Positions 1 to 9,800 of a DNA stretch of 64,000 bases are shown here, one piece after another (positions within the stretch are counted from its first letter, which is position 1; each line of letters starts with the position of its first letter). A model generated the notes under the pieces. It was not told the origin of the DNA and ran no database searches. It saw nothing but the letters and a program-made list of their open reading frames with translations. This DNA is from Microbacterium sp. C7(2022) (GTDB lineage Bacteria; Actinomycetota; Actinomycetes; Actinomycetales; Microbacteriaceae): the NCBI RefSeq assembly GCF_028823665.1, contig NZ_JAPEHV010000003.1:62001-126000 (forward strand), in the 5' to 3' direction. A program made the translations under genes and the position numbers.

Positions 1-1547
1 CGATACGCCGCCAGGAACTCCTCCTGGTCAGGGATCAGATCCGTGAAGAAGCGACGGATCTCGCTCGTGAACAGGTGACTTGTCGGATAGACCCAGCCGT
101 TCGTGCCGGCCCAGCGCGGCAGATTCTTCGCCCAATCGTCCGAGAACAGCCGCTGATAGTGAAGGACCTGAGCGGCAGGTGCCCGTTGCTCGAATCCGGC
201 ATGGGTCTGACCTTCCACTTCAGTCGCGACCGTGAGCAGCAGCCCCTCTCGGTTTCGTCGCGTCGCGGTGATCGAGATGACCGCGACGGCCACGAACGCC
301 GGGATCAGCCGCACCGAGCGCAGCGCTTGGTTGTACTGGGGCGGGAACGTCGCGCCGGCATCGACCAGTCGCTGCACCACGTCGACCCACAGCCGGTCGT
401 GCACCCCGTCGGAGTCATGCCACACCCCTTCGATTAGTAGCGGCGCGAGCTGATCCATCGACCGGACGTGAGCATCGATCGCGTCATCCACCACCTGCCA
501 GGTGACTTCCGCTCCATGCACAGCGGTCACCGGCTGTGCGGCAATCGAGTCGACCACGGCATCGACGACGCCCATCACAAGGTCGTGGAGATCGATCCGC
601 CTCACCGGGTCAGGAAGATACCGTTTGAGCCGGGCGACCGCCATCGCCGTGGTCAACGGCGGCGCCGACAACCGATCCAACGCCTCCAGACTCTCGACAA
701 GCTCGCCGAACAGGTCATCAGCGCTCGATGCGGGAAGCACGATCCCGCGACGCCCTGTCAGCAACCGCTTCGCCGCCTCGCCACGACTGCTGCGCTGGTC
801 CCAATACAGCGGATATCGTCGGGACGTCGACTGCTCCAACGCGCCGACCAGGGCGACGTCCCAGTCCGCCGACCAGCCTGACACGATCAGCCCGTACTCG
901 TCGAACACCTGCTCCAGCAGCCCCGTCCACTCCGCGGGATAGTCTGACAGCTCTGACGGCGTGTTTCGGGTCCCCAGATCCCGGTAGTCACCATGCAGCT
1001 TGATAACCGTCGCGTTCGAATGCGCCAGCGGCGCCATCCCTTTGACCGCCTCCGGCCGGGAGATCACCTGGGGAGACACGCCCACCGCATCGAGGGCCTG
1101 TTCCATCAGTCGGTCGAAATTGGTCGTGACGATGACCTTCACCGACCCGCGGCGTACAAGCTCTGCGATCGCACGATGCGCCTTGCTCGGCTGCCGTCCC
1201 GGCGTCTCGTCATCCGAGCCCGGCTCGAAGAAGCCTGCGAGCAGCCCTTGCCGAGCCGCCGCAGAAGGAGCCAGCTGCTCCAACAACGACGAATAACCCA
1301 GCTCGCCCTCGCCGTTCTCACTCCACCACGACTCAGGGTCAGCTCTGGCGGCGGAAACGGCATCGGCATCATCTGGAGCGGAGGCGGCCGCGACTCGAGC
1401 GACGAGCTCGGTCACCACGCCCCAGCCGGTCAGCATGCCTGCGCCGGTCGAGACGCCGGAACCCAGCAACACTGCATAGACACCTGGCTGCGAGTGCATC
1501 GACGTCGCCAAAGAAACCAGTGGGGAGAATCCTTGACTCACAACCAT
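1..1547 (-). CDS. SIR2-domain protein, C-terminus beyond the left edge
   Basis: At least 515 residues are visible; the frame stays open to position 1, so the C-terminus lies outside. The N-terminal quarter is a SIR2/sirtuin-type NAD-binding fold: GSGVSTGAG at residues 29-37, TTNFD at 141-145, KLHGDYRD with the candidate catalytic His185, and VSGWSADWD at 222-230. The following 280 or so residues match nothing I know. Bacterial SIR2 proteins of this kind are usually NAD-depleting effectors of phage defence rather than deacetylases (family knowledge). The start is ATG 1547, or GTG 1541 in the same frame; neither has a strong Shine-Dalgarno. It lies 183 nt downstream of the KAP NTPase gene on the same strand, so the two may be a sensor-effector pair. 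SIR2 call firm, function inferred. Confidence 0.85.
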   Translation of the reverse strand, partial: MVVSQGFSPLVSLATSMHSQPGVYAVLLGSGVSTGAGMLTGWGVVTELVARVAAASAPDDADAVSAARADPESWWSENGEGELGYSSLLEQLAPSAAARQGLLAGFFEPGSDDETPGRQPSKAHRAIAELVRRGSVKVIVTTNFDRLMEQALDAVGVSPQVISRPEAVKGMAPLAHSNATVIKLHGDYRDLGTRNTPSELSDYPAEWTGLLEQVFDEYGLIVSGWSADWDVALVGALEQSTSRRYPLYWDQRSSRGEAAKRLLTGRRGIVLPASSADDLFGELVESLEALDRLSAPPLTTAMAVARLKRYLPDPVRRIDLHDLVMGVVDAVVDSIAAQPVTAVHGAEVTWQVVDDAIDAHVRSMDQLAPLLIEGVWHDSDGVHDRLWVDVVQRLVDAGATFPPQYNQALRSVRLIPAFVAVAVISITATRRNREGLLLTVATEVEGQTHAGFEQRAPAAQVLHYQRLFSDDWAKNLPRWAGTNGWVYPTSHLFTSEIRRFFTDLIPDQEEFLAAY

Positions 1548-1730
1548 GCGGCAAGCCTGGCACTACCCGCCGACACCCGGGCATCGCGCGTCGCGTCACC
1601 CCCCGGCCAGACCCATCAGTCGTTCTCCACAAGCACCGCCGCGTCGACCTGGAGGGCGACAATCGTAGACGAATGTCCGCGGCGCTGAATGGCGCAGCTG
1701 GGGTGGGCGAAACCCTCCCGTTGTATCCCA

Positions 1731-4700
1731 TCAGTCGGAGAGCCCGAGTCGCTTCATGATCCAAGACTTCTTCTGTGGCAACAGTCCCGCGTCCCGCAGA
1801 TCGGCAACAGTTCGCTTTGAGACCGAGGTCGACGCTTCAATCCACGGCTCCAGAATCCTTCTCATCCGTGACTTCTCCGATGAAGTCAGATGCGCTCGTA
1901 CTGCGAGAAGGTTGCTCGCGGCCATCCCTGCGTCGATCTTGTTCATCGGCTTTGCGAGCTCGGCAGCGAGGTAAACGGACGCGCGAGCGGCGGCAGGACT
2001 CGACGGCAGGGTCCGGAAGGCGCCATTGGCGGTCGCTCGCCGCGGATGTGTCGACTCGCCAGCGACAGCTTCTACGAGCTCTTGGTAGAGGGCCGGATCG
2101 ACTCCATTCGAGGCGACAGCTGTCAACACCTTGTCCGAGGATCCACGTGCCCTTAGCCATTTCCACGCGGCCGTGGCTTGGCTGCTGTCGACTCGGCCCG
2201 CCCACACCCGCCAATCACTCGCCCGCACTTCGTCGATGCCTGGAAGGGCATCGGCGACGCGGGCGATCTCGGCCAGGGGTGGGCCGGTTGTTATCCAGTG
2301 CCGAAGGTGGGTTCCGTTTCCCTCCGGGTCGTTGACCCGCTCGACTTCCGCTGACCCCAGCAGTTCTGGCGTTTTCCCCCGTTGAAGGAGTATGGAATGC
2401 GCCGCCAGGACGAGCCGTACCATGGCGGTCACGTCGTGGTCGGGCTCGAGGCGCATCCACTCCCTTCCCCTTAGGGCCAAAGCGTGGAGAAGGTCAACCG
2501 ATTCGCTCGTCAGCTCCCGCTCGACTTCTCCCAGTTCGTTGAGATCCGCGGTGGACTCGGCGAACCCGCAGAGCAAATCGCTCGCGAGACTGACATCTCG
2601 CTCCGCATTCGGGCTCACACTTGCGAGCTGTCGCATTGCGCGCCGCGCCGCCAAGAGGAGACTTGTAGTACCGTCCACCCAGTCGCGGGCTGCAATGGCT
2701 TGCAGCGTAGGAGCCAGTTTGTCAGCGTCAATCTTGATTCGGTGACCGCGCACGATCTCAACGATGGCGTCCGCAGCAGTAACCACCACTGATCGAGACC
2801 CATCATCCGCTCCGTCCTCACCCAATCTCGAGTAGAGGGCCAAGAGGGCTGCTTCGACGTCGGTGTCATCCGCAGAAGAAGTCGAATCCAGCTGTTCCGC
2901 CCAACCCGCCGCACGGGCCGCCGGGCCCACCGCGATTGCCTTCAGGAGCAGGTCATTTGCGATGGTTCCATATCCACGGGAGCGTTCAGACAACACCGCC
3001 GAGTCATGCAGGTTGGCCGCCCAGTCGTCAATGAGGGAGAGGCGAAGCACGCGAAAGATCCAATCCCGCCCCACTCCGTCAGCAGACAGGTGGGGCAACT
3101 CATCCACGAGTTCCTGGAGCGCGTTCCGCTCGCGCTCGATCGCAACCTCCCGATCCGCTTCGGCCTTGGCATGAGCTGCGGCTGCCTCACGGCGGGCAGC
3201 GGCCGACGCCGCTGGTGCCGGTTCGGTCAGCGGCTTAGGTGCAATGAGCTCACCTAGCTGCTCAGCGAGCATGTTCGTCAACGACGACTCGTCGGCATCA
3301 CGAGTCCGAATGTATGCACGAAGTGGGTCAGAGTCCTCGGCGAAGAGTCCCACAGCCTGCCCACCGAGGTACGCGCTCAGATGCGGATCGCTCCGACCGG
3401 CACTTGACGCGATCAGCGCACTGAGCACTTGCCCGCGGGAGTCAGGTGCAATATCCGCGATGGACTCGTAGAAGTCGTGAATGGCGTCACTCTCCCCGGC
3501 GAGCGCGAGCAGGCGAGCAACACCCTCGCGACTGCGGGCAGGCAACCGCGAGGTCGCGTCTGCCTGGCTCCCGGTGAGACTGAGCCAGTGCCCATGGACC
3601 GTGCGCGCTGTGGTAGCGAGCTGGGCAGCGTCCATCTCCTTGGCAAGCACACCGACGATCGCGATGTACCTCGTCTTCACCACCGAGATTTCTCCCTCGA
3701 TGTGCTCGAGTAGGTAGGCGATTGCCTCTGTTGCATCGGTTCGGCTAATGCCCTCTAGAGCCTCAATAACATCGTCGAGTGGGAGATCGCCTGCGAGCAC
3801 CATCGTGTTGTAGACGCGAACGTCCTCAAAGGCGAGCAGATGGTCGCCGGAATGCATTAGCACGAGATCTGCGCGCGGAATCTGGCAATGCATCTCATTC
3901 AGAGTCCTCAAAAACCGCTTGAGGTTTGAGTGCAGCTGGTCAGCGACTCCTTGCGCGGCGCGCGGTGCACCCGCTTGCACGAGATCGCTTGTCTCCGTCG
4001 CGGAATCTGTTCCGACGATCTCGTCTAGAACAACAGCACCGTCGTCTTGAACGTACTGGCTGTACATCGTTCGTAGATCCGCACGCTCTGGCTCCGTGCT
4101 GGCCGCTAGCGCCGGGAGCAGCCCTGGCTCCCGTTCATTGTCCGCCGCGAGGCGAGGGAATTCGGTCTGAATAACGGTGAGCGCGGCGATCTCTTCCGCA
4201 CGCGCAACCCAATCAAACCCCAGGCTCTCGAATACTCGAACGTTTATCGCAAAGTCATTCAAGAGAATCTTTGTTCGGCGAGGGCTCGTAACGTGAACAG
4301 GGGAGAGAATTGCGATCACGCGAGCGCGGATCTCTGCAGGGAGACCGGCCCACACCCCTTGGCTTCGTCCGTCAACGAGCGAAGCCGCGTACTTGCGGAA
4401 GGTGTGTGGAGGCTGGGGCGGGAGCGACACTTGGAATTGAAAGATCTTGTCCAGGTACTCGCCGGCAGTGCTGTAGTAAGGCCGCTCTGGGCGCGAGGGC
4501 ACCGCACGATCCTGCTCCAGATGGCGTTTGATCGTCAGGGCAACTGCGTCTCGATCGAAGGCGACTACAAACACGCACTTGGCATGCCCGAGGAAAGTGC
4601 GAAGACCTTCGAGAGTCCTCATCACGTCGTCCGATGAGCATCGGTCGAGTTCGTCGACGAAGATGACGAACTTCTTCCCCCTACCACCCGCCCTCGGTGG

Positions 4701-5396
4701 GCGCTGAAGGATCTCGTTGAAGATCCGGCTGAACTGCGCGACGTGGCTGGGCCTGGACTCTTCGACTGTGACCTTCGACAGCTCCATGATCATCATCACC
4801 ACGGCGACCAACAGCGCGCTCCCGGCAACGAATCCGAACCAAGTCGTGGTCTTCGCAAGCGCCTGCTGGAACCAGGTTGTCCCTGCAGATGGATCGAACA
4901 CGATCGACGTCCACACGAGCGGTGGAACGAGAAAGACAAGCAACGCCAGCAGGACCGCCCCGATCCACCATCTCGTGCTCCGTACCCGATCACCAAGACC
5001 GAACGGGAGGCGTACGCTCCGTTGTGTCGTGAATAGCTTGATATCTGACGTGCCCTCCTTCCCGGAAAGTTGGAGGCTGATCTCGCTCAAGAAGTTCGCC
5101 TGGAATCCTTGCCCAGCGTTCTTCCATGCATCAAAGTGAAGCACCTCGACAGTCGGATCGAACTGCCGAAGCTCCTGTTGCATGAGACCGTAGAAGCTAC
5201 TCTTGCCCGATCCCCATGGACCGAAGAGCGCAACGTTACTGTGCCCCGCAGACACCGAGACGAGCTCCGCAACGCGTCGCGCCACGACCCGATGGTTGAG
5301 CGAGTCATGCTCGGCTGTGATCTCGCCACCTGCGATGACGGCAAGCGGTTCATCGCGGACCAGATCCTCTATCCCTAGGCGCGTCTCGGCTACCAT
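1731..5396 (-). CDS. KAP-family P-loop NTPase, membrane inserted
   Basis: 1221 residues. Walker A GPWGSGKSS is at residues 59-67 and Walker B FVIFVDELD at 243-251. Between them lie two hydrophobic segments (about 143-167 and 186-206), the hallmark of KAP NTPases, whose transmembrane helices are inserted into the ATPase domain. The conserved VEVLHFDAWKN stretch (84-93) also fits. The remaining 900 or so residues are helical-looking and unrecognised. The frame is open further upstream, but ATG 5396 is preceded by a clear ribosome binding site (TTAGGGGGACAC) and the N-terminus there fits the family. KAP ATPases occur in several phage-defence operons (for example QatA-like); here the next gene encodes a SIR2 protein, which points to defence rather than housekeeping. 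Confidence 0.85.
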   Translation of the reverse strand: MVAETRLGIEDLVRDEPLAVIAGGEITAEHDSLNHRVVARRVAELVSVSAGHSNVALFGPWGSGKSSFYGLMQQELRQFDPTVEVLHFDAWKNAGQGFQANFLSEISLQLSGKEGTSDIKLFTTQRSVRLPFGLGDRVRSTRWWIGAVLLALLVFLVPPLVWTSIVFDPSAGTTWFQQALAKTTTWFGFVAGSALLVAVVMMIMELSKVTVEESRPSHVAQFSRIFNEILQRPPRAGGRGKKFVIFVDELDRCSSDDVMRTLEGLRTFLGHAKCVFVVAFDRDAVALTIKRHLEQDRAVPSRPERPYYSTAGEYLDKIFQFQVSLPPQPPHTFRKYAASLVDGRSQGVWAGLPAEIRARVIAILSPVHVTSPRRTKILLNDFAINVRVFESLGFDWVARAEEIAALTVIQTEFPRLAADNEREPGLLPALAASTEPERADLRTMYSQYVQDDGAVVLDEIVGTDSATETSDLVQAGAPRAAQGVADQLHSNLKRFLRTLNEMHCQIPRADLVLMHSGDHLLAFEDVRVYNTMVLAGDLPLDDVIEALEGISRTDATEAIAYLLEHIEGEISVVKTRYIAIVGVLAKEMDAAQLATTARTVHGHWLSLTGSQADATSRLPARSREGVARLLALAGESDAIHDFYESIADIAPDSRGQVLSALIASSAGRSDPHLSAYLGGQAVGLFAEDSDPLRAYIRTRDADESSLTNMLAEQLGELIAPKPLTEPAPAASAAARREAAAAHAKAEADREVAIERERNALQELVDELPHLSADGVGRDWIFRVLRLSLIDDWAANLHDSAVLSERSRGYGTIANDLLLKAIAVGPAARAAGWAEQLDSTSSADDTDVEAALLALYSRLGEDGADDGSRSVVVTAADAIVEIVRGHRIKIDADKLAPTLQAIAARDWVDGTTSLLLAARRAMRQLASVSPNAERDVSLASDLLCGFAESTADLNELGEVERELTSESVDLLHALALRGREWMRLEPDHDVTAMVRLVLAAHSILLQRGKTPELLGSAEVERVNDPEGNGTHLRHWITTGPPLAEIARVADALPGIDEVRASDWRVWAGRVDSSQATAAWKWLRARGSSDKVLTAVASNGVDPALYQELVEAVAGESTHPRRATANGAFRTLPSSPAAARASVYLAAELAKPMNKIDAGMAASNLLAVRAHLTSSEKSRMRRILEPWIEASTSVSKRTVADLRDAGLLPQKKSWIMKRLGLSD

Positions 5397-6271
5397 GTGT
5401 CCCCCTAACCAAGGCGTCGATGCGAGGCTGCCCACAACCCCCACAACTGGTTCAGCCGTCCAAGGCCGTGGTCTCGAGGGTAGCGACCGCCCTGGACGTC
5501 GCGTTATCGGCGCGCGGCGGGCCGGATGGCGCTGCGCAACCGCGAATCTCAGGACAGTTGCTGGCGCACCCCAGGTCAAGCGCGCGGCGGGTTGTGGCGG
5601 GGTACGAGGCGGAGGTCCAGGTCCTCGATGTCGCCCCCACCCACGTGGCACAGAACGTGGCAGTCGAGGCTACGACGATCGAGCAGCAACTCTCGGATGT
5701 CCGCGCCCTCGCTCCGACTCTCGTGAAGGGCCGCGCGTTCAGCGCCCCCGGGGGCGACGCACTTCAAGCTGGCAGCGATTCCAACGCCGACTTGGTCGCG
5801 CGATCGTGTGACGACCGATCGGGGGTACTTACCTACGCCACAGGATCCCCGTCATCCGTACTTGAGGACGAACTCTTCGCGCGCGCCGCGCGGCTCATCG
5901 ATTAGACCAGTCGCGGCGTTCGGCATCTAGCAACTCACGGATGCTCGGGACATGAATCCCAGCTTCCTTTGGTCGCCGCGCACGCCGGCTCTGATGCTAA
6001 GCGGCAAACGCTGCATAGATGACGCAACCGACACCAACAAACACGGAGATCACAGCGCTCCAGAACTGGGCGTGATCCAACCCACACCCGAGACCAGCAC
6101 GCCGTAGACGGCGACCGGGAGGATGGACCACCATCGCGGCCCATCTTCGAGCATTGACTGCGACCTAAGGCCCCTTTCGGACCGAGCCTCAGCCGGGCGT
6201 CGCCCGCTTGGGTCCCGTCAGCGCGCAGCGCCCGTATGGGGATGGGGTGCGGGCTCGATGCCGTCCAGTCG
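5397..6271. other. Gene-poor stretch between KAP NTPase and conjugation module
   Basis: 875 nt without a convincing intact gene. A plus-strand open frame at 5420-5905 (161 codons) has no ribosome binding site, no recognisable domain and a composition typical of an accidental frame in high-GC DNA. The 3' part holds a possible frameshifted small membrane protein gene (5997-6154). The KAP promoter should lie just upstream of 5396. Confidence 0.5.
5997..6154 (-). pseudogene. Possible frameshifted small membrane protein
   Basis: From ATG 6154 the frame encodes a short peptide with a hydrophobic core (WWSILPVAVYGVLVSGVGW) before an early stop. A one-base change of frame near GGTCTCGGG continues into a second hydrophobic stretch (FWSAVISVFVGVGCVIYAAF) ending at TAG 5997. 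Together they would make a two-helix protein of about 52 residues. An alternative is a separate tiny ORF starting at an internal TTG. Confidence 0.3.
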
Positions 6272-6661
6272 TCAGGCAGTCGCGCCGACTCGGTCACCTT
6301 CGGTACGCACGACGTTCACTCCCTCGCTCGCCACGAGCGCAACGGCAGCGCGGCGCGCACGTGCCTCAAGGATCCGGACGTGTGCCAGCCGGACAAGGCT
6401 CACCGGGCCGACGACCGCGAACTTGAACGCGTTCCACAGGCAGACAAGCGCGAGCAGGTAGAGCCACTTCGGCGCATCCTGGTCCGGGAGGCTGATGAAC
6501 ACGACGGCACCGAACACGTGGGCCGGAACGAGCAGCATCGCCGGCACGCCCCACTTGAGCCCGCGGCGAGTCATGATCGCGGCGATCAGGATGTTCGTCG
6601 GCATCGTGCGACGAAGGAATGTGTGGATGCGCGCGCTGAGGCTCCAGATGAGTCCGAACAT
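6272..6661 (-). CDS. Conserved small membrane protein
   Basis: 129 residues from ATG 6661, chosen because GGAGGG lies about 8 nt upstream; the frame is open further. The N-terminus (MFGLIWSLSARIHTFLRRTMPTN) is followed by hydrophobic segments at roughly residues 42-62 and 70-90 and a basic C-terminus. Proteins of this type recur in actinobacterial mobile elements and are sometimes mislabelled sulfate permease; nothing in the sequence supports transport of sulfate. It lies 139 nt downstream of the relaxase gene on the same strand and could be cotranscribed. A role in entry exclusion or as a transfer accessory is only a guess. Confidence 0.65.
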   Translation of the reverse strand: MFGLIWSLSARIHTFLRRTMPTNILIAAIMTRRGLKWGVPAMLLVPAHVFGAVVFISLPDQDAPKWLYLLALVCLWNAFKFAVVGPVSLVRLAHVRILEARARRAAVALVASEGVNVVRTEGDRVGATA

Positions 6662-6800
6662 GCGGCTGCCCTCCGTTGGTTCAGCAACGAGAACATGAAG
6701 GGACTGGCCGGAGCCGATGTCGTGCCGCCGCACCGAGCGGTGGCGCAGATGAGGTTGCTACTGCACAGACTAGGACGGTACGCGGACACTCGGTAGGCCC

Positions 6801-9800
6801 TCATCGAGAGAGCGCAGTTCCTCGGTGTTGCGCCGGACGCCGCGGTGGAGTCTGCTCGGCTGCGCGTCCAGCCCGACGAGCAGCGTCGATGGCTGCGCGC
6901 GCGGCTGCGGCATCCCGTCGCTGAATGTCGGTCTCGGGCTCTGGACCGATCGCGTCACGGCTGCGGACGTCGTACCGATCGCGGTAGGCCGCGACGATGG
7001 TCACTGCGCGTAGCCATGCTGTCTCGGTCGCGGCAGACGACGCTGGGCCAAGCTCCCGAAGCCATTGGTCGCCTCGCTCGCGCGCCCGATCAACGAGAGC
7101 CATAACGCGCGCATCCATCAGCTCGCGGCGCTCGTCGAGCGCATGACGCATCTCGTCGGGCATCGGCCCCAGCGCCTCGGGAACGAGCCCGACGATGTGG
7201 CGAGGCATTCGCCGCCCCAGACTCTGCCGACGGCCTTCGGATGCCCGAGCAACCCGCGCCGCGAGGACAGCCGCGGCGTCCTGAGCGTCGCCGAGCCCGC
7301 GAGAGCGCGCGACCGCGGGGAGCAACGCGTCGACGTTCGCTCCCCCGGCCTCGGCTCGCCGCAGTTCGACGCTTAGGTGTCCGAACGCGTCCGAATCGAT
7401 CACGGCCGCCGCCTGCTCGGTGGACAGGCCTGAAGTTTCGATCATCGCCACCCATCTCGGGCGTTGCGCGGCCGCCGCGATGGTCTCGTACTCGGCCGCG
7501 AGCTGGGCGATCGAACCCCACTGGTCCTGTTCCGCACCCATGCGCTCGTGTGCCGAGAGCTCAGCCCCGACATGCTGCAGAACTCCTCGAAGTACGCTGC
7601 GCGCGGTGGCGCGGGCGTCTTCGCCGGGGTGCGGCTCGACGTGCTCGAGATCCGGTCGGTCGGTCGAGACGTAGGCGGTGTTGGCCTCGCGTCCGCGCGT
7701 CATCGAGACATAGAGGTTCTCGCGAGTCGTACCCGATTGCACAAGCGTGTGGGCGGTGTCGGTGGTGACGCCCTGCGCGCGGTGAGCGGTGATCGCGTAA
7801 CCCAGGTCGAGGTTCTCGCCGACGTAGTCCGCGGGCAGGACCACGGACCAGGTCCGCTTCACCCCCGCGCGTCGCACCCGCACCGAGCCGCTGGCAAGCA
7901 CCTCATCGACCACCCAACGGTCACCGTTGCGCACCCAGGAACGACCAGTGCGGAGTCCCCGGTCGTTCAGCCGCGTGATCACGATGTCCCCGCGTGCAGC
8001 ACGAGATCCGTCCCGCAGTTCGACTTCGTTCGCGCCGGTCACCTCACCGGCGAGGATGCGGTCGGCGCGAGCGCGAGCGTTGAGCGTAGCGATCGCGTCG
8101 TTCGAGTCGCTGATCAGAATGCTGGACTTTCCGGCCCGCATGTCGTGACGCCAGGCTGCGTAGGCGTCGTCGATCATCGCTTCGACCGATCCTTCTCGGA
8201 TTCGGTCGTGCTCCGCGTACGTCTCGACCACGTCGACATCGCCATCGCGTAGCTGGATGCTCGCGCGCTTCTCCCAGTCATGCCGGAATCGGTGGACATC
8301 CGAGAGGTGCGCCACGTCGTCCCTGTCGTGGACAAGGAGCGCGAACGCGCCGCCTGCGTCGACTGCCTGAAGCTGAGCGTGGTCGCCGACGAGAAGCACC
8401 TTGGCGCCAGCATCCACCGCAAGTCCTGTGATGCGATCGAGCGAGAGCGTGCCGGCGAGCGAAGCCTCGTCGATGATCACGAGTTGTCCCGCGCGGAAGG
8501 TCTCGCCGCGGCTGAGGTGGTTCTGCCACCACTTCGCGGTGTTCTCGGTGGGGATGCCGATGTCGGCCGCAAGCACGTGCGCGGCGGCGGCTGACGGTGC
8601 CAGTCCGACGACAGAGCCCGTACCGTGAGTCGCCTCCCATGCCTTGCGTAGTGCGAGCATCGCGGTCGTTTTTCCGGATCCGGCAGGCCCGACCAGCACG
8701 TCGAGCGCGCGGCCCGAGGTGAGCACCGTCGCGAGCGCGGCCACCTGAGCGGCGCTCAGCGTGACTCCCGCAGCACGGCGCCGAAGAACGTGCGGATCCA
8801 CGCGCGGTGCAAGACGATTGCGCGATCGCGCGAGCAGGCGTGCCTCAGCATCCATGAGCGCATGCCCGGTGAACACAGCACCAGCGCGAGGGCGGAAGAC
8901 GGAGCTGGCGTCTGCCCGCTGGAACTCGAGAGGGCTGCTCGCGAGCTCTGGAGGGGTGAGACGCAGCGATGCACGCTCGGCTGCGTCTGCAACCATCCCG
9001 GTGATGGCTTCGCGATCGGATGCCGCGGCGAAGCGGTACTGCATGGTCTGACGCGCCGCCTCAGCAACAAGGTTCCATCGACGCCAGGTGGTGCGCTTCT
9101 CAGCGACGGCGTCGACCACCGATCGTCCGAGTGACTCCATAACCTCGAGCGGAACATCCTCTGCCCGCATCACCGTTTGCCGATCACCCTGTGCGACTGA
9201 ACGTGCCCAGAATGCGGCATCCTGGTCGAGAATCTGGCTGGCACGGTCCCTCCACGCCGCGGTGAGCTCCGCAAGCGACCGCGCCGTCTTCTCGGGCCGA
9301 GTCGAGAGTGTCGCCTGTGCACGCAGCTTCATGATCGTCACCGGCTCGGGACGACGGCCGTGTCGGTGGACGAACTGCGCAATGAGTGCGTCCGTCGCGA
9401 CATCGATGTCGCGCGCCCTCGACGAGAACTCGCGAACCAGGGTCTCCGGAACCCCGCCCACCGCCCACGCGACGCTGCGATCGCGGCCGCGCTGACGTGG
9501 CTCCCATGCAACGCCGAGTCGACGGGTCAGCTCGTCCGCGAAGAGCGCCTCGTGCAGTTCCGACAACGCAACGACCGCGGCGTGCAGCGGCCTCCCGTCG
9601 AGCGAGCGCCACTTGCCGTCGAGCAGCGTCTGCACCTTGTTGCTGATTACGACATGCGTGTGCAGGTGCGGGTCGCCCGCACGACTGTCGAAATGGTCGA
9701 ACGCCGTGGCGATGATGCCCGCGACCCCGACCTGTGCAACGGCGCCGTCGCGCCCCGTCGCCCCGATACGCGTGGCGGCAACTTCCCGTTCGAGATACGC

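Noticed and set aside
5420..5905. Plus-strand frame of 161 codons right of the KAP gene
   Set aside because: No ribosome binding site, no recognisable motif and no partner gene; kept only as part of the gene-poor stretch.
6272..6661. Label sulfate permease for the small membrane protein
   Set aside because: Far too short, and no sulfate transporter or STAS features; the label circulates for such proteins without evidence.
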